DNA of 64,000 nucleotides from Aphelocoma coerulescens (Eukaryota; Chordata; Aves; Passeriformes; Corvidae), in NCBI RefSeq assembly GCF_041296385.1, contig NW_027183613.1, positions 64,501 through 128,500 of the forward strand, in the 5' to 3' direction. Under the pieces are notes generated by a model. That model saw only the letters and a list, made by a program, of their open reading frames with translations, did not search any database and had not been told where the DNA came from. A program made the position numbers and the translations under genes. This document shows positions 1 through 8,705 of this stretch, piece after piece (the first letter of the stretch is position 1; each line of letters starts with the position of its first letter).

Positions 1-115
1 GAGCTGAAAACTGGCTAAAAAGAAACAAAGTTGCTTCCTCTGCTCTTGCTGCAAGCAGGATGCAGAGGAGTGTGTATGTGTGTCCTTGAACAAACGCTCT
101 GAGAAGTTTGTCCGG

Positions 116-139
116 TTTTTTTCCTCTCCCCCCTCTCAG
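116..139 (+). other. Pyrimidine tract ending in CAG, splice-acceptor-like (copy 1)
   Basis: Twenty-one uninterrupted pyrimidines, seven T then a C-rich run, are followed directly by CAG at 137-139, the form of a strong vertebrate 3' splice site. It recurs in all copies; length varies (seven or eight T, or CTGGC before the T run) and copy 26 has a G in the tract. Whether it is used is unknown. Confidence 0.35.
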
Positions 140-209
140 GCTCAGTTGAAAGGCACAGAAACGCACAAAGTTCACTTCTGGGCATAGAGCAGCAATAGGG
201 GATACACAC

Positions 210-215
210 AATAAA
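210..215 (+). promoter_or_regulatory. AATAAA poly(A)-signal hexamer (copy 1), polymorphic among copies
   Basis: AATAAA in the context ACACAATAAAG. Copies 1, 6, 12, 15, 17, 18, 20, 21, 25, 26 and 28 have this form. Copies 2, 3, 5, 7, 9, 10, 11, 13, 16, 19, 23 and 24 have ACATGATAAAG, and copies 4, 8, 14, 22, 27, 29 and 30 have ACACGATAAAG, so the canonical hexamer is present in 11 of 30. No clear GT-rich downstream element was seen. A chance origin by CpG decay is likely; use is unproven. Confidence 0.3.
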
Positions 216-390
216 GTCACCCCAAGACACAGGGACAGAGAATTCAGTGGAAAGACTCCGAGAATTCTGCTCCCAGAGATCATTCATTCCTGCTCACACT
301 GACCCTTGTAGAAAGGGGACATCGTTCCAGGCAGCCTGTACTGAGTATGTGGCTCCAGAGTGGCGTTTGTTGTTTAGGAAACCTGCTCAG

Positions 391-417
391 GCTTTTCCAT
401 TCTTTCCTTCCAAACAG
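391..417 (+). other. Second pyrimidine-rich tract with CAG (copy 1)
   Basis: A T- and C-rich stretch ends in CAAACAG at 411-417 and is followed 48 bases later by CAG/GTGGCA (463-468), a donor-like site. Together they could bound a 48-base exon, but this is pattern only. Some copies have CTTGCAAACAG instead of CTTCCAAACAG. Confidence 0.2.
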
Positions 418-526
418 GAAAACTTCTCCTGGGGCTGTGTGCAGGCAGAGCCCTGAGGAGAGCAGGTGGCACATGGTGCGCTGGGCTGGGACAGCCAGCT
501 GCAGAGCTCAAGGGAAGAAGCCCAAA

Positions 527-1324
527 GTGTCACAATGGCTCCTTGCCTTCCCATGCAACACCTGGGTCACAATGGTCTCCTTGATTCCATGAGGCCCCAC
601 TGTGTCACAATGGCTCCTTGGTTCCATCAGGTTCCGCAGTGTCACCATGGTCTCCTTTGATCCGCATTGTCATCATGGACAATTGGTTCCATGAGGCCCC
701 GCAGTGTCACAATGGTCCCTTGCTTCCATAGCTTTTACGTTGTAACAATGGACTCCTTGCTTCTATGAGCTAGCCTGCTTTTTGCAGAGGTGTCTTTGGT
801 TCCCACAAGGCCCCGCTGTGTCTCAGTGCACCCTGGCTTCCATGTGGATGTGGAGTATCACAAAGGCTCCTTGGTTCCACCAGGTCCTGCTGTGTCACAA
901 TGGGTCCTGTGGTCCCTGAGGCCCTCCAAAGTCATTGTGGAGGCTTGCTTCCATGAGGTTCCATTATGTGCCAGTGGTCATCTTGGTTCCAGGAGTTTCC
1001 TTAGTGTCACAATGCTCTCCATGCTTCCATTAGGCCCTGCTTTGCCACAATGGTCCCCTTGTTTCCATGAGGCCCCGCTGTGTCACAATGGACCTATGGT
1101 TCCATGATGTTGCGTGGTGTCACCGTGCTCTTCTTGAATCCGCCGTGTAACCATGGACCATTGGTTCCATGCAGCCGTGTCACAATGGGCTCCTTGATTC
1201 CATGATTCCCCACGGTGTCACAATGGAGCCTTGTTTCTAGGAGGTTCTGTACTGTCACAATTGCCTCCTTGATGCCATCAGCCCCTGCAGTGTCACAATG
1301 GCTCCTTGGTTCCATGAGGAACAC
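527..1324 (+). repeat. Embedded minisatellite block, short form (reference, copy 1)
   Basis: About 22 consecutive degenerate subunits, mostly 35-38 bases, each opening with a form of GTGTCACAATGG and continuing with CTCCTTGGTTCCATGAGG and a C-rich spacer such as CCCCGCT. Clear subunits begin near 527, 603, 639, 703, 894, 1005, 1077, 1228 and 1289; others between them are more decayed, such as GTCATTGTGGAGG near 932 and GTGCCAGTGGTC near 967. The block fills 798 bases, over a third of the unit, and recurs at offset 526 or so in every copy. Open frames here arise from the periodic composition and not from coding. Confidence 0.9.
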
Positions 1325-1622
1325 AATAGCTTGGCATAAGCATTGAGCAACAGCTGCTGAACACACCTGGCAACATCTGCTTGCATCAAAAGAGTGCTTC
1401 GAGCTGACAATGGCACCAGCAGCTTCCATCTGCAACAGAGACCCAGGAAAGGACAGGCTGTGCCGGTTTGGACAAATGTGGAGGAAAATATCCTCTGATA
1501 GAAGGCAGGTTACACCCAGCCCTCCCCCACCAGGTTTTTGGAAAAAAGAACTTTCCTGGGAAGAAAGTGAAAGAGATAAAAACTATTTTTTTAACAAACA
1601 CACAGGAAAAGGATAACAATGC

Positions 1623-1635
1623 TAAATATTAAAAG
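1623..1635 (+). promoter_or_regulatory. AT-rich TATA-like stretch (copy 1)
   Basis: TAAATATTAAAAG lies downstream of a T run and a CACACAGG stretch. It resembles a loose TATA element and also contains ATTAAA, the second most common poly(A) hexamer. It is retained in all copies, with AAAAG or AAAAC at the end. There is no evidence of a start site. Confidence 0.2.
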
Positions 1636-1786
1636 CTCTCGCTGTGCAGAGAAAGCTGGGATAATTTGAGAGTCCTTCTGTGTTTCGGTGGGGTCTCCTG
1701 AAACATCCATAGACTGCGAGGCCCGTGCAAAGAAACAGGGAGCCATTCTTGAGAGAAGTTGCAGAGCTCTTTCTTCTCCAGCCACA

Positions 1787-1796
1787 TGGGCGGGGC
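1787..1796 (+). promoter_or_regulatory. Sp1-type GC box (copy 1)
   Basis: TGGGCGGGGC matches the Sp1 consensus KGGGCGGRRY at every position. It looks intact in all 29 complete copies, even though many other CpGs in the unit are polymorphic. Homogenisation alone could explain this, so a promoter role is only a possibility. Confidence 0.35.
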
Positions 1797-2000
1797 ACTG
1801 CCAAAGAACTGAGCAATCACAGCACAACCAGGGCCCTCCTCGCACAAGGCAACACAAAATAAGCAGTGCTGAACAGGATTAGGGCACATGTGAGCAGGGA
1901 GCAGGGAGACCCCGTGCCCAGGCCATGCCTCTACCCCAGGGTCCCCTCTCCCATGACCGCATGGCAGGAGGGAGGAACCCCAACACTTCCGTAGGTGTAG

Positions 2001-2021
2001 TCTCTCTCCTCCTCCTTGCAG
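2001..2021 (+). other. Third pyrimidine tract ending in GCAG (copy 1)
   Basis: Seventeen pyrimidines (TCTCTCTCC and CTCCTCCTT forms) followed by GCAG at 2018-2021. It is splice-acceptor-like and appears unchanged in every copy. Just downstream two GGGCCC sites lie 13 bases apart (2031 and 2044). Confidence 0.25.
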
Positions 2022-2056
2022 CTGGCTCATGGGCCCACATTCAGGGCCCCCACCTC

Positions 2057-2072
2057 GGGAGAAAATTCTCCC
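2057..2072. other. 16-base palindrome GGGAGAA-AA-TTCTCCC (copy 1)
   Basis: Two perfectly complementary 7-base arms around a central AA. It appears in all copies except copy 20, where GGGAGAA is GAGAGAA. Such a dyad could bind a dimeric protein or form a tight hairpin; I do not recognise the exact site. Confidence 0.5.
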
Positions 2073-2097
2073 AATGTGCTCTGATGTTGAAAGAGTC

Positions 2098-2126
2098 AAG
2101 AAGAGAAGAAGGGAAAAAAAAACCCC
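2098..2126 (+). repeat. Length-variable purine and A/C homopolymer tract (copy 1)
   Basis: Twenty-five purines (AAGAAGAGAAGAAGGG then nine A) followed by four C. Run lengths differ among copies: nine A with four C in copy 1, eight A with five C in copies 2 and 17, six A with five C in copy 8, and a 3-base loss (GAGAAGGGG) in copies 18, 20, 22-25, 27 and 28. It accounts for most of the small length differences among short-class copies. Confidence 0.85.
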
Positions 2127-2176
2127 GAAGTCCCAGGAAAACAAAGTTCAACTCTCCATCTCCCCCCAGAGAAAAG

Positions 2177-4352
2177 GAGCTGAAAACTGGCTAAAAAGAA
2201 ACAAAGTTGCTTCCTCTGCTCTTGCTGCAAGCAGGATGCAGAGGAGTGTGTATGTGTGTCCTTGTACAAACGCTCTGAGAAGTTTGTCCGGTTTTTTTCC
2301 TCTCCCCCCTCTCAGGCTCAGTTGAAAGGCACAGAAACGCACAAAGTTCACTTCTGGGCATAGAGCAGCAATAGGGGATACACATGATAAAGTCACCCCA
2401 AGACACAGGGACAGAGAATTCAGTGGAAAGACTCCGAGAATTCTGCTCCCAGAGATCATTCATTCCTGCTCACACTGACCCTTGTAGAAAGGGGACATCG
2501 TTCCAGGCAGCCTGTACTGAGTATGTGGCTCCAGAGTGGCGTTTGTTGTTTAGGAAACCTGCTCAGGCTTTTCCATTCTTTCCTTCCAAACAGGAAAACT
2601 TCTCCTGGGGCTGTGTGCAGGCAGAGCCCTGAGGAGAGCAGGTGGCACATGGTGCGCTGGGCTGGGACAGCCAGCTGCAGAGCTCAAGGGAAGAAGCCCA
2701 AAGTGTCACAATGGCTCCTTGCCTTCCCATGCAACACCTGGGTCACAATGGTCTCCTTGATTCCATGAGGCCCCACTGTGTCACAATGGCTCCTTGGTTC
2801 CATCAGGTTCCGCAGTGTCACCATGGTCTCCTTTGATCCGCATTGTCATCATGGACAATTGGTTCCATGAGGCCCCGCAGTGTCACAATGGTCCCTTGCT
2901 TCCATAGCTTTTACGTTGTAACAATGGACTCCTTGCTTCTATGAGCTAGCCTGCTTTTTGCAGAGGTGTCTTTGGTTCCAACAAGGCCCCGCTGTGTCTC
3001 AGTGCACCCTGGCTTCCATGTGGATGTGGAGTATCACAAAGGCTCCTTGGTTCCACCAGGTCCTGCTGTGTCACAATGGGTCCTGTGGTCCCTGAGGCCC
3101 TCCAAAGTCATTGTGGAGGCTTGCTTCCATGAGGTTCCATTATGTGCCAGTGGTCATCTTGGTTCCAGGAGTTTCCTTAGTGTCACAATGCTCTCCATGC
3201 TTCCATTAGGCCCTGCTTTGCCACAATGGTCCCCTTGTTTCCATGAGGCCCCGCTGTGTCACAATGGACCTATGGTTCCATGATGTTGCGTGGTGTCACC
3301 GTGCTCTTCTTGAATCCGCCGTGTAACCATGGACCATTGGTTCCATGCAGCCGTGTCACAATGGGCTCCTTGATTCCATGATTCCCCACGGTGTCACAAT
3401 GGAGCCTTGTTTCTAGGAGGTTCTGTACTGTCACAATTGCCTCCTTGATGCCATCAGCCCCTGCAGTGTCACAATGGCTCCTTGGTTCCATGAGGAACAC
3501 AATAGCTTGGCATAAGCATTGAGCAACAGCTGCTGAACACACCTGGCAACATCTGCTTGCATCAAAAGAGTGCTTCGAGCTGACAATGGCACCAGCAGCT
3601 TCCATCTGCAACAGAGACCCAGGAAAGGACAGGCTGTGCCGGTTTGGACAAATGTGGAGGAAAATATCCTCTGATAGAAGGCAGGTTACACCCAGCCCTC
3701 CCCCACCAGGTTTTTGGAAAAAAGAACTTTCCTGGGAAGAAAGTGAAAGAGATAAAAACTATTTTTTTAACAAACACACAGGAAAAGGATAACAATGCTA
3801 AATATTAAAAGCTCTCGCTGTGCAGAGAAAGCTGGGATAATTTGAGAGTCCTTCTGTGTTTCGGTGGGGTCTCCTGAAACATCCATAGACAGCGAGGCCC
3901 GTGCAAAGAAACAGGGAGCGATTCTTGAGAGAAGTTGCAGAGCTCTTTCTTCTCCAGCCACATGGGCGGGGCACTGCCAAAGAACTGAGCAATCACAGCA
4001 CAACCAGGGCCCTCCTGGCACAGGGCAACACAAAATAAGCAGTGCTGAACAGGGTTAGGGCACATGTCAGCAGGGAGCAGGGAGACCCCGTGCCCAGGCC
4101 ATGCCTCTACCCCAGGGTCCCCTCTCCCATGACCTCATGGCAGGGGGGAGGAACCCCAACACTTCCGTAGGTGTAGTCTCTCTCCTCCTCCTTGCAGCTG
4201 GCTCATGGGCCCACATTCAGGGCCCCCACCTCGGGAGAAAATTCTCCCAATGTGCTCTGATGTTGAAAGAGTCAAGAAGAGAAGAAGGGAAAAAAAACCC
4301 CCGAAGTCCCAGGAAAACAAAGTTCAACTCTCCATCTCCCCCCAGAGAAAAG
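2177..4352 (+). repeat. Array copy 2 (2176 bases)
   Basis: The left part matches copy 1 apart from the poly(A)-site variant, which here reads ACATGATAAAG. The right part switches to another variant set: AGACAGCGAG, GAGCGATTC, CCTGGCACAGGG, ACCTCATGG and an eight-A, five-C tract. This looks like a mosaic with a switch point between about 3600 and 3890. Confidence 0.95.
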
Positions 4353-6529
4353 GAGCTGAAAACTGGCTAAAAAGAAACAAAGTTGCTTCCTCTGCTCTTG
4401 CTGCAAGCAGGATGCAGAGGAGTGTGTATGTGTGTCCTTGAACAAACGCTCTGAGAAGTTTGTCCGGTTTTTTTTCCTCTCCCCCCTCTCAGGCTCAGTT
4501 GAAAGGCACAGAAATGCACAAAGTTCACTTCTGGGCATAGAGCAGCAATAGGGGATACACATGATAAAGTCACCCCAAGACACAGGGACAGAGAATTCAG
4601 TGGAAAGACTCCGAGAATTCTGCTCCCAGAGATCATTCATTCCTGCTCACACTGACCCTTGTAGAAAGGGGACATCGTTCCAGGCAGCCTGTACTGAGCA
4701 TGTGGCTCCTGAGTGGGGTTTGTTGTTTAGGAAACCTGCTCCGGCTTTTCCATTCTTTCCTTGCAAACAGGAAAACTTCTCCTGGGGCTGTGTGCAGGCA
4801 GAGCCCTGAGGAGAGCAGGTGGCACATGGTGCGCTGGGCTGGGACAGCCAGCTGCAGAGCTCAAGGGAAGAAGCCCAAAGTGTCACAATGGCTCCTTGCC
4901 TTCCCATGCAACACCTGGGTCACAATGGTCTCCTTGATTCCATGAGGCCCCACTGTGTCACAATGGCTCCTTGGTTCCATCAGGTTCCGCAGTGTCACCA
5001 TGGTCTCCTTTGATCCGCACTGTCATCATGGACAATTGGTTCCATGAGGCCCCGCAGTGTCACAATGGTCCCTTGCTTCCATAGGTTTGATGTTGTAACA
5101 AAGGACTCCTTGCTTCTATGAGCTAGCCTGCTTTTTGCAGAGGTGTCTTTGGTTCCAACAAGGCCCCGCTGTGTCTCAGTGCACCCTGGCTTCCATGTGG
5201 ATGTGGAGTATCACAAAGGCTCCTTGGTTCCACCAGGTCCTGCTGTGTCACAATGGGTCCTGTGGTCCCTGAGGCCCTCCAAAGTCATCGTGGAGGCTTG
5301 CTTCCATGAGGTTCCATTATGTGCCAGTGGTCATCTTGGTTCCAGGAGTTTCCTTAGTGTCACAATGCTCTCCATGCTTCCATTAGGCCCTGCTTTGCCA
5401 CAATGGTCCCCTTGTTTCCATGAGGCCCCGCTGTGTCACAATGGACCTATGGTTCCATGATGTTGCGTGGTGTCACCGTGCTCTTCTTGAATCCGCAGTG
5501 TAACCATGGACCATTGGTTCCATGCAGCCGTGTCACAATGGGCTCCTTGATTCCATGATTCCCCACGGTGTCACAATGGAGCCTTGTTTCTAGGAGGTTC
5601 TGTACTGTCACAATTGCCTCCTTGATGCCATCAGCCCCTGCAGTGTCACAATGGCTCCTTGGTTCCATGAGGAACACAATAGCTTGGCATAAGCATTGAG
5701 CAACAGCTGCTGAACACACCTGGCAACATCTGCTTGCATCAAAAGAGGGCTTCAAGCTGACAATGGCACCAGCAGCTTCCATCTGCAACAGAGACCCAGG
5801 AAAGGACAGGCTGTGCCGGTTTGGACAAATGTGGAGGAAAATATCCTCTGATAGAAGGCAGGTTACACCCAGCCCTCCCCCACCAGGTTTTTGGAAAAAA
5901 GAACTTTCCTGGGAAGAAAGTGAAAGAGATAAAAACTATTTTTTTAACAAACACACAGGAAAAGGATAACAATGCTAAATATTAAAAGCTCTCGCTGTGC
6001 AGAGAAAGCTGGGATAATTTGAGAGTCCTTCTGTGTTTCGGTGGGGTCTCCTGAAACATCCATAGACAGCGAGGCCCGTGCAAAGAAACAGGGAGCCATT
6101 CTTGAGAGAAGTTGCAGAGCTCTTTCTTCTCCAGCCACATGGGCGGGGCACTGCCAAAGAACTGAGCAATCACAGCACAACCAGGGCCCTCCTGGCACAG
6201 GGCAACACAAAATAAGCAGTGCTGAACAGGATTAGGGCACATGTGAGCAGGGAGCAGGGAGACCCCGTGCCCAGGCCATGCCTCTACCCCAGGGTCCCCT
6301 CTCCCATGACCGCATGGCAGGAGGGAGGAACCCCAACACTTCCGTAGGTGTAGTCTCTCTCCTCCTCCTTGCAGCTGGCTCATGGGCCCACATTCAGGGC
6401 CCCCACCTCGGGAGAAAATTCTCCCAATGTGCTCTGATGTTGAAAGAGTCAAGAAGAGAAGAAGGGAAAAAAAAACCCCGAAGTCCCAGGAAAACAAAGT
6501 TCAACTCTCCATCTCCCCCCAGAGAAAAG
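4353..6529 (+). repeat. Array copy 3 (2177 bases)
   Basis: First copy with GAGCATGTGG, the CTCCTGAGTGGGG form and CTTGCAAACAGG. It has a private cluster of changes at about 5083-5102, ATAGGTTTGATGTTG and AACAAAGG in place of ATAGCTTTTACGTTG and AACAATGG. Also CATCGTGG near 5287, CCGCAGTG near 5493 and GAGGGCTTCAAG near 5746. Confidence 0.95.
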
Positions 6530-8705
6530 GAGCTGAAAACTGGCTAAAAAGAAACAAAGTTGCTTCCTCTGCTCTTGCTGCAAGCAGGATGCAGAGGAGT
6601 GTGTATGTGTGTCCTTGAACAAACGCTCTGAGAAGTTTGTCCGGTTTTTTTCCTCTCCCCCCTCTCAGGCTCAGTTGAAAGGCACAGAAACGCACAAAGT
6701 TCACTTCTGGGCATAGAGCAGCAATAGGGGATACACACGATAAAGTCACCCCAAGACACAGGGACAGAGAATTCAGTGGAAAGACTCCGAGAATTCTGCT
6801 CCCAGAGATCATTCATTCCTGCTCACACTGACCCTTGTAGAAAGGGGACATCGTTCCAGGCAGCCTGTACTGAGCATGTGGCTCCTGAGTGGGGTTTGTT
6901 GTTTAGGAAACCTGCTCCGGCTTTTCCATTCTTTCCTTGCAAACAGGAAAACTTCTCCTGGAGCTGTGTGCAGGCAGAGCCCTGAGGAGAGCAGGTGGCA
7001 CATGGTGCGCTGGGCTGGGACAGCCAGCTGCAGAGCTCAAGGGAAGAAGCCCAAAGTGTCACAATGGCTCCTTGCCTTCCCATGCAACACCTGGGTCACA
7101 ATGGTCTCCTTGATTCCATGAGGCCCCACTGTGTCACAATGGCTCCTTGGTTCCATCAGGTTCCGCAGTGTCACCATGGTCTCCTTTGATCCGCATTGTC
7201 ATCATGGACAATTGGTTCCATGAGGCCCCGCAGTGTCACAATGGTCCCTTGCTTCCATAGCTTTTACGTTGTAACAATGGACTCCTTGCTTCTATGAGCT
7301 AGCCTGCTTTTTGCAGAGGTGTCTTTGGTTCCCACAAGGCCCCGCTGTGTCTCAGTGCACCCTGGCTTCCATGTGGATCTGGAGTATCACAAAGGCTCCT
7401 TGGTTCCACCAGGTCCTGCTGTGTCACAATGGGTCCTGTGGTCCCTGAGGCCCTCCAAAGTCATTGTGGAGGCTTGCTTCCATGAGGTTCCATTATGTGC
7501 CAGTGGTCATCTTGGTTCCAGGAGTTTCCTTAGTGTCACAATGCTCTCCATGCTTCCATTAGGCCCTGCTTTGCCACAATGGTCCCCTTGTTTCCATGAG
7601 GCCCCGCTGTGTCACAATGGACCTATGGTTCCATGATGTTGCGTGGTGTCACCGTGCTCTTCTTGAATCCGCAGTGTAACCATGGACCATTGGTTCCATG
7701 CAGCCGTGCCACAATGGGCTCCTTGATTCCATGATTCCCCACGGTGTCACAATGGAGCCTTGTTTCTAGGAGGTTCTGTACTGTCACAATTGCCTCCTTG
7801 ATGCCATCAGCCCCTGCAGTGTCACAATGGCTCCTTGGTTCCATGAGGAACACAATAGCTTGGCATAAGCATTGAGCAACAGCTGCTGAACACACCTGGC
7901 AACATCTGCTTGCATCAAAAGAGTGCTTCAAGCTGACAATGGCACCAGCAGCTTCCATCTGCAACAGAGACCCAGGAAAGGACAGGCTGTGCCGGTTTGG
8001 ACAAATGTGGAGGAAAATATCCTCTGATAGAAGGCAGGTTACACCCAGCCCTCCCCCACCAGGGTTTTGGAAAAAAGAACTTTCCTGGGAAGAAAGTGAA
8101 AGAGATAAAAACTATTTTTTTAACAAACACACAGGAAAAGGATAGCAATGCTAAATATTAAAAGCTCTCGCTGTGCAGAGAAAGCTGGGATAATTTGAGA
8201 GTCCTTCCGTGTTTCGGTGGGGTCTCCTGAAACATCCATAGACAGCGAGGCCCGTGCAAAGAAACAGGGAGCCATTCTTGAGAGAAGTTGCAGAGCTCTT
8301 TCTTCTCCAGCCACATGGGCGGGGCACTGCCAAAGAACTGAGCAATCACAGCACAACCAGGGCCCTCCTGGCACAGGGCAACACAAAATAAGCAGTGCTG
8401 AACAGGATTAGGGCACATGTGAGCAGGGAGCAGGGAGACCCCGTGCCCAGGCCATGCCTCTACCCCAGGGTCCCCTCTCCCATGACCTCATGGCAGGGGG
8501 GAGGAACCCCAACACTTCCGTAGGTGTAGTCTCTCTCCTCCTCCTTGCAGCTGGCTCATGGGCCCACATTCAGGGCCCCCACCTCGGGAGAAAATTCTCC
8601 CAATGTGCTCTGATGTTGAAAGAGTCAAGAAGAGAAGAAGGGAAAAAAAAACCCCGAAGTCCCAGGAAAACAAAGTTCAACTCTCCATCTCCCCCCAGAG
8701 AAAAG
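6530..8705 (+). repeat. Array copy 4 (2176 bases)
   Basis: Keeps the unmutated CpG form ACACGATAAAG at the poly(A)-hexamer site. Private changes are CTGGAGCTGTG near 6958 and GCCGTGCCACAATGG near 7703. It shares TGTGGATCTGG and the shortened GGGTTTTGG near 8062 with copy 5. Confidence 0.95.

Larger units (their letters stand above)
1..2176 (+). repeat. Array copy 1 (2176 bases, reference copy)
   Basis: Short class, with neither the 38-base nor the 5-base insertion. It carries AATAAA at 210-215, GAGTATGTGGCTCCAGAGTGG near 341, TGTGGATGTGG, CCGCCGTG near 1140, GTGCTTCGAG near 1395, AGACTGCGAG near 1711 and ACCGCATGG near 1956. The purine tract ends in nine A and four C. Its closest relatives are copies 6 and 7, about 10.9 and 13.1 kb away, not its neighbours 3 and 4. 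Confidence 0.95.

Noticed and set aside
790..1107. 105-codon forward frame repeated in most copies
   Set aside because: It lies wholly in the minisatellite, its lack of stops follows from the repeat's periodic composition, and the 38-base subunit shifts it out of frame in seven copies.
1679..1700. TTTCGGTGGGG as a possible CENP-B box
   Set aside because: Only the TTCG core fits; the required downstream A and CGGG positions do not match.
1970..1990. G-quadruplex in the GGCAGGGGGGAGG region
   Set aside because: There are too few separate G runs for a standard four-run quadruplex on either strand.
1629..2144. 171-codon reverse-strand open frame in copies 1, 3 and 6
   Set aside because: Broken in other copies by a single CpG-type change (ACCGCATGG to ACCTCATGG region) that truncates it to 86 or 61 codons. 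It shows no codon-level conservation and overlaps open frames on the other strand.
1..2176. The unit as an LTR or other retroelement
   Set aside because: I found no primer-binding site, terminal inverted TG/CA boundaries, target-site duplications or reverse transcriptase, gag or integrase motifs. A very decayed origin cannot be excluded.
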